Positions 44,749 to 55,327 of a stretch of 64,000 bases of DNA are shown here, in pieces. Below the pieces are notes generated by a model. The model made no database searches. It was not told where the DNA came from and saw nothing but the letters and a program-made list of their open reading frames with translations. Source of the stretch: an uncultured Robinsoniella sp. (GTDB lineage Bacteria; Bacillota; Clostridia; Lachnospirales; Lachnospiraceae); the NCBI GenBank assembly GCA_900540475.1, contig UQGG01000025.1, forward strand, positions 1 to 64,000, written 5' to 3'. Position 1 is the first letter of the stretch. Each line of letters starts with the position of its first letter. A program made the position numbers and the translations under genes.

Positions 44749-45579
44749 ATGGTAGAAAAGAGAAATCCGGCAGTGCGTATCCTGATGTATGCAGGGCTTA
44801 GTATCATTGTAGTAGTGACGCTGCTGCCGTTAATATGGATGTTGTCAGCATCCCTGAAAACATCTAACGAAGTATTTACCAGTCCTATACAATGGATTCC
44901 GGATGTATTTCAATGGGGAAATTACATTAAAATATGGCAGAAAATAGACTTTGCCCTGTTTATCTTCAACAGTACAAAATTGACAGTGATTGTAACGATT
45001 ATTCAGCTGGCAACCTGTGCCTTTGCAGCATATGGATTTACGAAGTGTAAATTCAAAGGCCGGGATACATTATTTCTGTGTTATGTGGCAACTATTGCGA
45101 TTCCATGGCAGATTTTTATGCTTCCCCAGTATGTGATGCTGCAAAAAATGGGTCTGGTAGATACCCATATGGGATATATTCTGCTTCAAAGTTTTGCAGC
45201 GTTTGGTGTATTCCTGCTAAAACAGTTTTTCCAGGGAATACCGGATGAGCTATTAGAGGCAGCACGGATTGATGGTCTGTCGGAGTATGGAACCTTTGGC
45301 CGGATTGTAGTTCCCCTGGCGAAACCGGCTATGGCGACACTGACTATATTTACTTTCGTAACTGTTTGGAATGATTTTATGGGTCCCATGATTTATTTCA
45401 GCAGTGAAGCCAATAAAACCATACCACTTGGAATTCGTATGTTTGTAGGTCAATATTCTACGGAATACCAGCTTATTATGGCGGCAAGCGTGGTCAGCCT
45501 GATTCCCATTGTAATCCTGTATGTATTCTGCCAGCGTTACTTCGTGGAAGGGATTGCCACAAGCGGATTAAAAGGGTAA
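44749..45579 (+). CDS. Sugar ABC transporter permease, MalG type
   Basis: 276 aa, six helices, EAA loop EAARIDGLSEYGTFGRIVVP (about 171-190), C-terminus RYFVEGIATSGLKG typical for MalG-like subunits. AAGGAGTAAG site. Confidence 0.93.
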   Translation: MVEKRNPAVRILMYAGLSIIVVVTLLPLIWMLSASLKTSNEVFTSPIQWIPDVFQWGNYIKIWQKIDFALFIFNSTKLTVIVTIIQLATCAFAAYGFTKCKFKGRDTLFLCYVATIAIPWQIFMLPQYVMLQKMGLVDTHMGYILLQSFAAFGVFLLKQFFQGIPDELLEAARIDGLSEYGTFGRIVVPLAKPAMATLTIFTFVTVWNDFMGPMIYFSSEANKTIPLGIRMFVGQYSTEYQLIMAASVVSLIPIVILYVFCQRYFVEGIATSGLKG

Positions 45580-45617
45580 TCAGACACAATAAAATAAAGA
45601 GTGAAAAGGATATAAAT

Positions 45618-46679
45618 ATGAAACGAGACGAATGTCAATTACATAAATTTTTTAAGCCGGCACCGGTGGATGGCGGATTCTCCATGGCGGATTACTGGGT
45701 CTGGTGCGGAAGCGTTATAAAAGGCGAAGATGGAAATTATCATATGTTTGCCTCCAGGTGGAAAAAGACTTATCAGTTTCATCCGGGATGGGGAATCGAC
45801 AGTGAGATTGGCAGGGCTGTATCCAGGACTCCGGAGGGTCCATACATCTTCGAAGAGGTAGTGTTACCCTCCAGGTCAGCCGGATACTGGGATGGACGTA
45901 TTACGCACAATCCGGTAATCCAAAAGCATGGTGATACCTATGTACTTTTTTATATGGGATCTACATATCCATATCCGGATATACCGCAGGATGGAAGCCT
46001 GAATTTCGAAAGTTATCAGTGGATTTGCTCACGCAGTAATAAACGGATTGGAATTGCCACATCAAAGAGTATTTTCGGACCATGGAAACGTTCGGATCAC
46101 CCGTTGTTGGACGTTCGTCCCGGACATTTTGATGATTTCTTCACTTCTAATCCGGCACCATGTATCAATCCGGATGGCAGCTGCCTGCTGGTATATAAGA
46201 CCAGAACCTGGAAAAAACCGCCTTATGGGACATATAAATCGGGCAATGAGATGTATAGCGGCATGAAATTAGGAGCAGCCTGGGCACCACATTGGTCGGG
46301 ACCTTATGAAAGACTTACCGATAAACCGCTTTTTGAGGACGGAGGAGAAGTGGAAGATCCTTTTATCTGGGGAACGGATACGGGGTATGCCATGATTGCC
46401 AAGGATTTTAACGGAATATATACAGGCAATATTGGAGACGCAGTATATGCAGCAAGCGAAGACGGTGTCAAATGGAATGTCCGGACAGACCCGGCATTTA
46501 CCAGGGACATACTTTGGGACGACGGAAAGGTGAGGAAGATGGGAAACATGGACCGCCCATTTTTGCTCATAGATGAAAATGGAGAAGCAACGCATCTGTT
46601 TGTAGCTACGGATGATGGAACGGATGTAGATTTTAAAACCATGAATCGTGCCTGGAATGCATGCATTCCATTGACGTAA
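45618..46679 (+). CDS. Five-bladed beta-propeller glycosidase-like protein
   Basis: 353 aa, no signal peptide. Blade-like repeats and acidic motifs as in GH43/GH117-type propellers: WDGRITHNPVI (D near 90), TSNPAPCINPDGSCLLVYK, and GEVEDPFIW. I cannot assign a CAZy family by eye. Close relatives are annotated only as glycoside hydrolase family proteins. It lies between an importer and a GH88 gene, so it probably trims the imported oligosaccharide before or after uronyl removal. Confidence 0.7.
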   Translation: MKRDECQLHKFFKPAPVDGGFSMADYWVWCGSVIKGEDGNYHMFASRWKKTYQFHPGWGIDSEIGRAVSRTPEGPYIFEEVVLPSRSAGYWDGRITHNPVIQKHGDTYVLFYMGSTYPYPDIPQDGSLNFESYQWICSRSNKRIGIATSKSIFGPWKRSDHPLLDVRPGHFDDFFTSNPAPCINPDGSCLLVYKTRTWKKPPYGTYKSGNEMYSGMKLGAAWAPHWSGPYERLTDKPLFEDGGEVEDPFIWGTDTGYAMIAKDFNGIYTGNIGDAVYAASEDGVKWNVRTDPAFTRDILWDDGKVRKMGNMDRPFLLIDENGEATHLFVATDDGTDVDFKTMNRAWNACIPLT

Positions 46680-46699
46680 ATAATGGATGGAGGTAATAA

Positions 46700-47854
46700 A
46701 TGACTGAGTATGTAAATAACGCAATAAATAACGCATTAGATAAGGCATGTGATTTACTACATGCAAATCTGGATAACTTCAGAGGCTGCTTTCGCCATTC
46801 CTGCAGTGAGAATAACTTTTATCCATCGGTAAAGAATGTAGATTGGACTACCGGATTCTGTACTGGTGAGTATTGGCTGGCGTATGAGCGGACAGGCAAT
46901 ACAGATTTCAAATTAGAAGCATTAAGACAGGCAGACAGCTTTTTAGACCGTATTGAAAGAAAAATTGATGTGGATCACCATGACCTGGGATTTCTTTATT
47001 CGCTTTCCTGTGTTGCCGGATATAAATTAACGGGAAGTGAAGCAGCGAAGAAGGCAGCTGTTCTGGCTGCGGATCAGCTGTTGACACGCTTTCAGGAAAA
47101 AGGACAGTTTATCCAGGCATGGGGTCCTATGGGAGTTGAAGAAAATTACCGCCTGATTATTGACTGCCTTTTAAATGTACCCCTTTTATATTGGGCATCG
47201 GATGTTACGGGAGATGAGAAATACCGTAAGATAGCCCTGGCACATACGGGAACCAGTATGGCAAATCTGATTCGCCCGGATTCTTCTACATATCATACTT
47301 TCTTCTTTGACCCCAAAACGGGTGACCCTGTCCGGGGCTGTACCTATCAGGGCTACCGGGACGGTTCCGCGTGGGCAAGAGGACAGGCGTGGGGAATATA
47401 TGGTATGGCACTGGGATATGGCTATACAAAGGATCCATCCTGTATCGACCTGTTCTCCAGGGTAACCGAATTTTATATCAAACGGCTTCCAGAAGATTTG
47501 ATTCCATATTGGGATCTGGAGTTTATGGAAGGGGATGAGCCAAGGGATTCCTCGGCTGCCGCAATCGCGGCTTGCGGTATGCTGGAAATGGCAAAGTATC
47601 TGCCAGAAGAAGAAGCACAAAGATATCATGAACTGGCAGAGAAGATTGCAGAGTCACTGGCTAAGGACTACAGTGTCCGCGATGTGAGGGACTCCAATGG
47701 ATTGCTGCTTCATGGTGTGTATGCGAAAGCTACCCCTTATAACCCCATACCGGAAAGTGCACAAAGAGGTGTGGATGAATGCGTTATCTGGGGGGATTAC
47801 TTTTATATGGAGCTGCTGACGAGATTGTCGAAGGATTGGGAGCTTTATTGGTAG
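46700..47854 (+). CDS. GH88 unsaturated glucuronyl hydrolase
   Basis: 384 aa (alpha/alpha)6 barrel, cytoplasmic. D95 in VDHHDLGF and D155 in IIDCLLNVPLLYWA match the two catalytic aspartates of UGL (88 and 149 in the Bacillus enzyme) with the same spacing. CTYQGYRDGSAWARGQAWGIYG is the conserved substrate-binding region. It hydrolyses the 4,5-unsaturated uronic acid at the non-reducing end of lyase products from glycosaminoglycans or similar polysaccharides. No polysaccharide lyase is in the window, so the lyase must be encoded elsewhere. TGGAGG site. Confidence 0.93.
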   Translation: MTEYVNNAINNALDKACDLLHANLDNFRGCFRHSCSENNFYPSVKNVDWTTGFCTGEYWLAYERTGNTDFKLEALRQADSFLDRIERKIDVDHHDLGFLYSLSCVAGYKLTGSEAAKKAAVLAADQLLTRFQEKGQFIQAWGPMGVEENYRLIIDCLLNVPLLYWASDVTGDEKYRKIALAHTGTSMANLIRPDSSTYHTFFFDPKTGDPVRGCTYQGYRDGSAWARGQAWGIYGMALGYGYTKDPSCIDLFSRVTEFYIKRLPEDLIPYWDLEFMEGDEPRDSSAAAIAACGMLEMAKYLPEEEAQRYHELAEKIAESLAKDYSVRDVRDSNGLLLHGVYAKATPYNPIPESAQRGVDECVIWGDYFYMELLTRLSKDWELYW

Positions 47855-47935
47855 GGGACTGCTTCGGTAGACGCTTTGCTGGTGGAGCTGGTGTACGGCA
47901 TTGGAATAAAAAGGGGCTGTTTAAAATAGACAGTT

Positions 47936-47990
47936 AAAAAGGGGCTGCCGCTTCACGATTTTTCAATCGTTAGTGCGACAGCCCTTTTTA
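47936..47990. terminator. Bidirectional terminator between convergent genes
   Basis: AAAAAGGGGCTGCCGC (47936-47951) faces GTGCGACAGCCCTTTTTA (47973-47990) with an inner CGATT/AATCG stem. T-runs occur on both strands. AAAAAGGGGCTG also occurs once just upstream at 47908. Confidence 0.75.
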
Positions 47991-48001
47991 ATGCACTACA
48001 A

Positions 48002-51000
48002 CTACCAAATAATTTTAACCGTACTCTTCTGACCTTTATTCTTCAACAATTTCTTATAACTATTTCTCTTAGCCTCAGGAACTTTAATCTTCGCATTTGC
48101 CGAGATGCCCCGGAAGATTTTACTTCCAGCTTTCGTCAGTACATTCGAGCGGATGGTTATTGTCTTCAATTTACTATCATTATAAAATGCCTGGGAACCA
48201 ATATTGGAAATGTTGGAGCCAATGGTGACTTTGGTTAGTTTCCCGTAGTTTTTAAAGGCTTTGGATTTAATGTAAGTTACTTTGCATTTTACGCCTTTTA
48301 AAGTAACGGTGGAAGGAATGGTGATACTGGTTATAGACTTTTTCTGCGCTCCGGTAACGGATACGGTTTCTTTTCCCTTCACAGCGTTTGTTACTTTGTA
48401 TTTCAATCCCTTGTAAGTATAAGCAGCTCCTTTTTTCAAGGAAGGAGTTACCGGCGGTTTAGGTGGATTCTGGGTCAGGCTCCGGCTGGTTTTCCACAGG
48501 GTATCGAAAGCCCTGCTGACCTGGGAATTCGTGGCTTTCGTATCAGTGAGAACACGTTGTGCGCCAGCCAGTGCTGTCTGGAAATTGTTCCAGCTTTCTG
48601 CTGTATAGTTGTCATACTTCGTGTTTTTTAAAGTATCATAGATCATCTGCAGTTTTCCTTTATCCACCGTTTCCGGTACCACAGGTGTCGTTTTTTCTAA
48701 CTTCGTAAATGCAAGGAGCAGGTCATCCGCTGCCTGATTAATTTCATCCTGTGCAGCATTTTCATTTTGCAGTACTTTGTTGGCTGCGGTAAGTGCAGTT
48801 TGCAGGTTCCGGTAGCTTTCGGCGGTATAATTTCCCTGTCCGATGGCAGCTATTTTCTGATACAGGGCACTCAGCAGTGTGATATCTGGTTTTTCAGGAA
48901 CCGGAATTTCACGGACAGTTATTTTAAATTCACCCTTTTTGGAGATTGCTCCTTCTTGGTAAATTATGGTAACTGTTTTTTCCCCGGGTGCAGTGGTGTC
49001 AAATCCGGTCATGCGGTAATCCGCTGCAGCCAGTTTCTTTTCGGTTTGATTACTGTATACAGCCGTTACTTCCATTCCGGTTAAGTCAGGCTCATCCCCC
49101 GTAAAATATTCTATTTTAACGGGTGGTTTTACTGTGATACGGTCTAATACTACAGCCGGTTTCTCTGTTTCTATGAGTTCATTAATGCCTACAGCGATAC
49201 AATTTTTAGCAAGCCTTGCATCAATGAGATTGCTGCTTGTGCTGTCCAGCACCCGGTTGGCATTGGCAACTGCCCAATCCAGACGCAGCAGGGAATCCCG
49301 TGTATAGGAATCTCTGTCAATGTCTCCGGCAACGGTTAAACTTTCTGTGAGATTATCCAGATCCTGGGTGATATCATAACGTTCTCCGGTATGGATTACA
49401 GTTTCTCCCGATGATGCGATTTCTTCATTTCCGTCCAGGGCGATTACCCTGAAATAATAGTCGGTGTCGTTTTCCGGTACGCTGACGCTTAGTTTATCCG
49501 ATTTGGAACCGCCTTTGCTGTGGAGCAGTCCGTAAACTTCCGTTGTATAAACGCCAGGTTCGGTGCCGTATACGATTTTGTATTCTTTGGTAGGACTGAA
49601 CTTCGGAAACTTGATCTGAACTGTTTTATGGGCGCCGAAGGTTTCATCAATATAGCGTGTCCAGTTTTCGAAGGCGGTCAGATCATCTGCGGTTACTTCC
49701 CGAACCACTATATTATCAGCTGAAAATGGTTTGTCATATGAACGCAGCCCAATCATTCCGTTTGGATAACGGGTATTTATAAATCTGGTGATAAACTGAT
49801 CGTCTATGTACAGTGCCACCATATCCTGGTATGCCACTGCTTTTAAACGATATGCCCTGCCGTTTTCAAAAGCAGGCAGATTTCTGCGCTCCGTCTGGTG
49901 CCACTTATTATCTGCATAGCCGCTGATATAGTATCCGGTTCCGTCATCATTATTGCCGATTCCAAAGAAATAGCCGCAATAATTATCGGAGCTGCTATTT
50001 CCGGCACCGGTCACACGGTACATAAGCCCAGCATTTTGATTGCTTTTGCCATCCAGGATCACATCAGCTTCTGCAGCGTAATCGGTCCATGCTTCATCGC
50101 CTGCTACCGCTTTTACGTTATTGTTGGATTCCATGGTTAGCTTTCCATCTGCAAAATGCATCTTGTCCACGGAACCGCAAAGGCGCCATTTTTCAGCGGA
50201 TACAAGTGCATCTTCAAAATCATCCTGGAAATCAGGTGTTACCTGTACCGGTGGTTCCGGATCCGGGGCTTCATTTGTGAAGGAGTCTGTTTCTGCTTTT
50301 GTCAGATTCCTTACTTTGAAATAGTTGACTGCAAATGGCTGGTTCCAGGAACGAAGCCCAACGGAGCCATAAGAGAACTTATCGTCTTCCAGTTCATATA
50401 CCTGTACACCGTCTACAAAGACTTTGAACATATTCCCTTTTACCAGTATTTTCAGATCGTAAACTTTACCCGGTTCATAGGTAAATGCAGGTACTTTTGT
50501 GATGTCATTCCATCCATTGCTGGCATAACCTACATTTAATCCATTTCCAATTGCATCGATTCCTACGTAATATCCTTTGTAACTGTCTGCATTTTCACCA
50601 GTGACATCGGTACAGCGGAACATAACGCCAAAATCACGGTTTGGTTTTTCAGGACCTGTTAATTTGGTTTCTATTGCATAATCTTCCCAGGTTTCCTCAC
50701 CAGTGCCAGCCATGATCTTCAGGTTGTCACTGTTTGATACGCGGATCTGTCCTTCTTCAAAGGTGACTGCATTTTTAGGATCCAGAACAGTCCATTTTTC
50801 AAGGCTTGCTTCTGTGTCTGTAAAATCATCCTCAAAAAGATTATTTTCAATGCCCAGATCTTCATATTCTTCGGCTGTAATTTCACGAACCTCAAAAGAG
50901 CTCACATCAAATGACTGGTTCCAGGAGCGAAGTCCGGCACTTCCGGAAGCGTAGTATGGAACCGGTTTATCACCGCTCTTCATATCAGAAATATTTTCGT

Positions 51001-54000
51001 CGTACAGCTTAACGCCGTCTACATATACAGCCAGCCGTTCTCCGGCAATAATTGTTTTTAACTGATATACTTTATTTTCTTCATAAGCAATCCCTCCCGG
51101 AGAGGCAATGCCATTCCATCCGCCGTCTGCATAACCAATATTTAAGCCTCCGGCAACGGCATTTATGCCTACATAGTAACCGTTATAGCCGTCAGAACCA
51201 TCCGTGACATTCGTTGCACGGAGAATGATTCCAAAATCCCTGTCCGGATTTCCGGTTCCAATAACATCGGCTACTACGGCATAGTCGGTCCATTCCTGCA
51301 TTCCGGTCATGGCTTTGATATTATTGCTGACACCCACGGACATTTTTCCGGGCTGAAAATTAATTACATTGTTCGGATCGTAAAGGGTCCATTTATTCTT
51401 ACTTACCGCTGGATCACTGAAGTCGTCTTTGAATGTGAGCGGCTGTTCCGAAGCGGACTCTGCTTTTACTTCTTCGGAAACCTGTTCTACACCATTTACC
51501 AGCATGGAAACCTGGAAGTAGTAAGCTGCACCAGGTTCTAATCCGGTAATGACTGCTTTTTTGTTGTAGAAGTTTTCGGCAGTCTTTGTATAATTACCGC
51601 TTTCCGTTCCATATTTCACGGTGTAAAATCCGTCGGAACGGTCAATATTGGTATTTAACGTCACGCTGGTACCGTTTTTATTGCTGATGGCTTCTTTGAT
51701 TTCAGGCTGTGTGAAAGGATTTACCGGAACTACTTCGATACCGGTGATTTCAACATTGTCATTTCCAAAGAAACGGATATTATTATAATTTTCATGTTTG
51801 AAGTAGAAGTACTGGTTAGTGCCCGGGACAATAGAACTGAGATTTTCCACAATCTTTGGTTCTGTTCCGTCAAAAGACATTTCTTCTTCGTATTTTCCGT
51901 TGATATTAAGGCGGAGGGTTCCGGAGCCGGTGTAACTGATCTTTAAAGTGTAATCATCTGCACTTGGAACCACAACGTTATCAAATTCTACAACCTTTTC
52001 CCCATTTTCCACATAGGAACTGGAATCCTGCTGAGTTTTTGAGGTAATGCCGTTTTCCGGGGCTTCTCCTACGACAGGCAGCTGGGTCATATGCAGGCGG
52101 GTACATCCATAGGGAACCAGCTGAATTTCTTCCTGGAGCGTTTCATCCGGTGCGACTGGTGAATAGGGTGGTTCCGGTACAACGTTTCCTTTTAGCTTCC
52201 ACTGTGGAATCTTCTGGCCCGTGACTTTCATCGTTATTGGAGCATTGGAAAGGGTAAAGGGCTGCAATCCCACTTCGTTCGCAAATTCTATCTGGATGGA
52301 GTCTGCCGGGTTCTCAGGATCAATTACCAGACCATAGTTCCAGTCACTAGCCGGATAGACTTCTTTCCGGTCAAATTCACCTACAGGGTCGTACTGAATC
52401 TCCCGGGCTGCATCATCCGATGCAATGCGCCAGTCTTCTTCGATGCGCTGGGAGAAAATCAGGGGACCATATTCTACGGCAGCGGCATTGTTATACCACA
52501 CAGAAGTGCGCACATCCATAGGAAAGGTAACCGTCACCTGATCTCCCGGTTTCCAGGTTCTGTCTATCACTGCAAATCCATCTGCCTGGCTTACATCCAC
52601 CGCTTTGCCATTGATTTCCACACTTGGATTCTCACACCATGCAGGCAGTCTTAAGTTTAATGGAAAACTGGCTTCCTCTCCGGAATAATCCAGTCCGATG
52701 GTGTCTTTGAACGGATAGTCGGTGGTTTCATCAAAGACAGCCGTTTTACCGTCTGCAACTTTAGCCGTTACGGTATTTGGTCCGTACATTACTAAAGCGA
52801 GGCCGTTGTCCTTTGTTGCCATCCACATGTTCTGTACAAATTTCGGCCATCCCATATGCATATTTGGGAAACAGCATTCAAAACCGGTAGGAGCTCCAAA
52901 TGCGCTGTCGTCCCCATGCTCACAGTCAAATTCATGATTGCCGTGGGTAGCCATGACCTGATTCTGTGCCTGGAAATAGCAGTGTCCGGTATAGTCAGGT
53001 GCATATCCTGCGGGGAGAGAGTTGTAGGCGATTCTCTCCATGTCATCCCCAAGCCAGCTTTCGCCGGTGATAGCGATTGAGATTTCATTTGAAAGGAGGC
53101 TTTCCACGATGGAACACAATTCAGCTCCCCGGTAAGGCAGATTGTCACGTGCACCCTCATCGGAATTAGCCAGTTTATCAACCCGTCCATGATCCAGTCC
53201 CATGTTGAAAATACCTTCTTTGAGGGTATCCTTATCATTTTCCCTGCCAGGCAGCTGGCTAAGTACGGCAGGAGTTTTCATAGCCTGAGTCGTATTTACT
53301 ACATGCTCCCGGACGGTTGTTTTTGTAAATACATCATTCCAGTTCAGTCCGCTGTCCTGGGATTTCGTCTGACTTGCCAGAAGCTCCGCAAGTTCAATGA
53401 TCCAGTCGCTGTCTGTGGGATTCTGGTCATCATAAGCATGGTTGTAATACCACAGAAGGACTTCGATGTTGTCACCACCTCTGGATGCTGCCCAGGAATT
53501 TAAAGGCTTTTGCGGCAAACGGTTTGACTGATAACGGAAGTATTTGTCAAAGAAGGGCAGCACCCTTTCATCTGGTGTTCCCTGCAGGGCTGTGGCTTCA
53601 TAATAATCCCGGATCACCTGGAGAATAACCATTCGTGGCCACCAGTCCCATCCATCGGAACTGCCATCCCCGTCATTAACCGGTCCCATAAAACCATTGG
53701 AACGCTGGCTGTCCAGGATGAAATTAATCCACTCCATGGATTTGCCTTTTAATTCTTCATCATCCAGAACCCATGCCAGGGACATCAGCCCTCTCAAATA
53801 ATAGGCGCCCTTTTCCCAGCCGTCGCCATTTCCGCCTCTCCAGCCATTCGATGGTCCGTAAAGGGGATATTCATCGTTAATTGCTCCCGTCAAACCATTT
53901 TTCTGAAGATACAGCTGCTCTAAAAGCCAGCCTTTTGCATTCACAGCGCCCATTGGCAGCTGGACAAATGCATTTGCATTCAACTTACCCTGATTGGAGA

Positions 54001-54145
54001 AATAATTGAGGTTTCCCTCCCTCTTTGCCTGCGAGTTCTCAGCATTTGTCTGTTGTGGTGCCGCATTAGCGGGTATGACTGCATTAAATAAAGTACTTGC
54101 CGTCAGAACCACAGTTAAAACAAGTGAAACAACACGTCTTTTCAT
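48002..54145 (-). CDS. Giant secreted GH127 beta-L-arabinofuranosidase-like protein
   Basis: 2047 aa. Signal peptide 1-29 (ending ANA), GH127 catalytic region about 45-700, CBM6/35-like module about 705-815, fibronectin III about 818-905, three concanavalin-like LamG/DUF1080-type modules about 905-1085, 1100-1280 and 1305-1475, second fibronectin III to about 1570, a FIVAR-like helical module, an Ig-like module about 1668-1745, two FIVAR modules about 1750-1895, and BspA-type leucine-rich repeats to the end. E342, C344, C424 and C425 match the zinc ligands and nucleophile of HypBA1 (E338, C340, C417, C418). No LPXTG motif. Likely acts outside the cell on arabinose- or related-sugar-decorated glycans. 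The substrate could also be another GH127 target. Confidence 0.88.
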   Translation of the reverse strand: MKRRVVSLVLTVVLTASTLFNAVIPANAAPQQTNAENSQAKREGNLNYFSNQGKLNANAFVQLPMGAVNAKGWLLEQLYLQKNGLTGAINDEYPLYGPSNGWRGGNGDGWEKGAYYLRGLMSLAWVLDDEELKGKSMEWINFILDSQRSNGFMGPVNDGDGSSDGWDWWPRMVILQVIRDYYEATALQGTPDERVLPFFDKYFRYQSNRLPQKPLNSWAASRGGDNIEVLLWYYNHAYDDQNPTDSDWIIELAELLASQTKSQDSGLNWNDVFTKTTVREHVVNTTQAMKTPAVLSQLPGRENDKDTLKEGIFNMGLDHGRVDKLANSDEGARDNLPYRGAELCSIVESLLSNEISIAITGESWLGDDMERIAYNSLPAGYAPDYTGHCYFQAQNQVMATHGNHEFDCEHGDDSAFGAPTGFECCFPNMHMGWPKFVQNMWMATKDNGLALVMYGPNTVTAKVADGKTAVFDETTDYPFKDTIGLDYSGEEASFPLNLRLPAWCENPSVEINGKAVDVSQADGFAVIDRTWKPGDQVTVTFPMDVRTSVWYNNAAAVEYGPLIFSQRIEEDWRIASDDAAREIQYDPVGEFDRKEVYPASDWNYGLVIDPENPADSIQIEFANEVGLQPFTLSNAPITMKVTGQKIPQWKLKGNVVPEPPYSPVAPDETLQEEIQLVPYGCTRLHMTQLPVVGEAPENGITSKTQQDSSSYVENGEKVVEFDNVVVPSADDYTLKISYTGSGTLRLNINGKYEEEMSFDGTEPKIVENLSSIVPGTNQYFYFKHENYNNIRFFGNDNVEITGIEVVPVNPFTQPEIKEAISNKNGTSVTLNTNIDRSDGFYTVKYGTESGNYTKTAENFYNKKAVITGLEPGAAYYFQVSMLVNGVEQVSEEVKAESASEQPLTFKDDFSDPAVSKNKWTLYDPNNVINFQPGKMSVGVSNNIKAMTGMQEWTDYAVVADVIGTGNPDRDFGIILRATNVTDGSDGYNGYYVGINAVAGGLNIGYADGGWNGIASPGGIAYEENKVYQLKTIIAGERLAVYVDGVKLYDENISDMKSGDKPVPYYASGSAGLRSWNQSFDVSSFEVREITAEEYEDLGIENNLFEDDFTDTEASLEKWTVLDPKNAVTFEEGQIRVSNSDNLKIMAGTGEETWEDYAIETKLTGPEKPNRDFGVMFRCTDVTGENADSYKGYYVGIDAIGNGLNVGYASNGWNDITKVPAFTYEPGKVYDLKILVKGNMFKVFVDGVQVYELEDDKFSYGSVGLRSWNQPFAVNYFKVRNLTKAETDSFTNEAPDPEPPVQVTPDFQDDFEDALVSAEKWRLCGSVDKMHFADGKLTMESNNNVKAVAGDEAWTDYAAEADVILDGKSNQNAGLMYRVTGAGNSSSDNYCGYFFGIGNNDDGTGYYISGYADNKWHQTERRNLPAFENGRAYRLKAVAYQDMVALYIDDQFITRFINTRYPNGMIGLRSYDKPFSADNIVVREVTADDLTAFENWTRYIDETFGAHKTVQIKFPKFSPTKEYKIVYGTEPGVYTTEVYGLLHSKGGSKSDKLSVSVPENDTDYYFRVIALDGNEEIASSGETVIHTGERYDITQDLDNLTESLTVAGDIDRDSYTRDSLLRLDWAVANANRVLDSTSSNLIDARLAKNCIAVGINELIETEKPAVVLDRITVKPPVKIEYFTGDEPDLTGMEVTAVYSNQTEKKLAAADYRMTGFDTTAPGEKTVTIIYQEGAISKKGEFKITVREIPVPEKPDITLLSALYQKIAAIGQGNYTAESYRNLQTALTAANKVLQNENAAQDEINQAADDLLLAFTKLEKTTPVVPETVDKGKLQMIYDTLKNTKYDNYTAESWNNFQTALAGAQRVLTDTKATNSQVSRAFDTLWKTSRSLTQNPPKPPVTPSLKKGAAYTYKGLKYKVTNAVKGKETVSVTGAQKKSITSITIPSTVTLKGVKCKVTYIKSKAFKNYGKLTKVTIGSNISNIGSQAFYNDSKLKTITIRSNVLTKAGSKIFRGISANAKIKVPEAKRNSYKKLLKNKGQKSTVKIIW

Positions 54146-54361
54146 ACACCTTACCTCTTTTCTGTGTGGGGTTTTTTTATGGGTTTCAATTAAATTATAG
54201 CTTTCCGGATGCTGTTATTCTTTGTAAAAATATGATCGTTTTTTACACTTTTAGGAGAAAAAGCACTATAATAGAAAAGAAAGCGGCAGGAGAGAAAATC
54301 TTGTCCAATTAGTTCAAGAAAATACATCTAAAAAGATATAAAATGGAAAAGAGGTAAGGGA

Positions 54362-55273
54362 ATGAAGCATTGGGACATGGAGAAAGTAAATGCCATACAA
54401 AGGATGCAGGATTATATACGGGATCACGTGGAAAGTGAAGCATTTTCTTTTGAAGAAATGTATTCCTGCGGCGGATATTCCAAAAGGCACGGCGACAGAA
54501 TATTTAAAGAATTCATCGGAAAGACGCCCAAAGAGTATGTCAGGGCGATCCGTCTGTCAGAAAGTTCCCTGGAATTGCTGAATAGCAGCCAGCGGATTCT
54601 GGATATTGCCCTGAACAGCAGCTATCAATCCCATGAGGGATATGTGAAGGCATTTTGGGAAGCCTTCCATGTTACACCCAGTTCGTACCGGAATGCACCG
54701 GATCCCATTCCTTTATTTGTTCAGTATCCCATTCAAAATTATTTTACGTTAATAAACCACAAGGAGGACAAAAATATGTGTAAAGAAATGAAATTATGTA
54801 TGATTACAGCGGTATCCAGACCAAAAAGAAAGATCATACTGATGCGATCTGCAACAGCTGTGGATTATTTTTCATTCTGCCAGGAAGCAGGATGTGACTG
54901 GGAGGGGTTATTTAACAGCATTCCTGAGAAATATGATATGGCGGCAATTGTGGAGTTGCCTGCTAATCTGGTGAAAGAGGGTACATCTTCTGTTGCAGCA
55001 GGAGTGGAAGTGCCTTACGATTACGCAGGAGCTATTCCCAAAGGATGCGATGCGGTTGAACTGGAACCTTGTGAAATGCTTTATTTCCAATCGGAACCCT
55101 ATGAAAAGGAAGAAGACTTCTGTGTAGCGATTGACAGCGTCCAATATGCGATTGAAAAGTATAATGGGAAAGCTTTTGGATATCAGCTGGATGATACGCT
55201 GGCACCGAAGTTTAATTATGGGGCGAATACGGTTATGGGAGCGAAGCAGGCAGTGCCGGTTAGCAGGATATAG
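54362..55273 (+). CDS. AraC-type regulator with C-terminal GyrI-like effector domain
   Basis: 303 aa in the Rob order: DNA-binding AraC domain first (about 8-112, VTPSSYRNAPDPIP), then a GyrI-like ligand domain (about 140-300). The gene is divergent from the GH127 gene with about 215 bp between; TATAAT-like boxes occur on both strands there, but no certain -35. It may regulate the GH127 gene or respond to a toxic small molecule, as Rob/BmrR-type proteins do. Confidence 0.85.
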   Translation: MKHWDMEKVNAIQRMQDYIRDHVESEAFSFEEMYSCGGYSKRHGDRIFKEFIGKTPKEYVRAIRLSESSLELLNSSQRILDIALNSSYQSHEGYVKAFWEAFHVTPSSYRNAPDPIPLFVQYPIQNYFTLINHKEDKNMCKEMKLCMITAVSRPKRKIILMRSATAVDYFSFCQEAGCDWEGLFNSIPEKYDMAAIVELPANLVKEGTSSVAAGVEVPYDYAGAIPKGCDAVELEPCEMLYFQSEPYEKEEDFCVAIDSVQYAIEKYNGKAFGYQLDDTLAPKFNYGANTVMGAKQAVPVSRI

Positions 55274-55327
55274 AGGGAGTGGGATAAGGTATAGATTGGG
55301 TAGATTAAGGTAATAGGTAAAGTGAAC

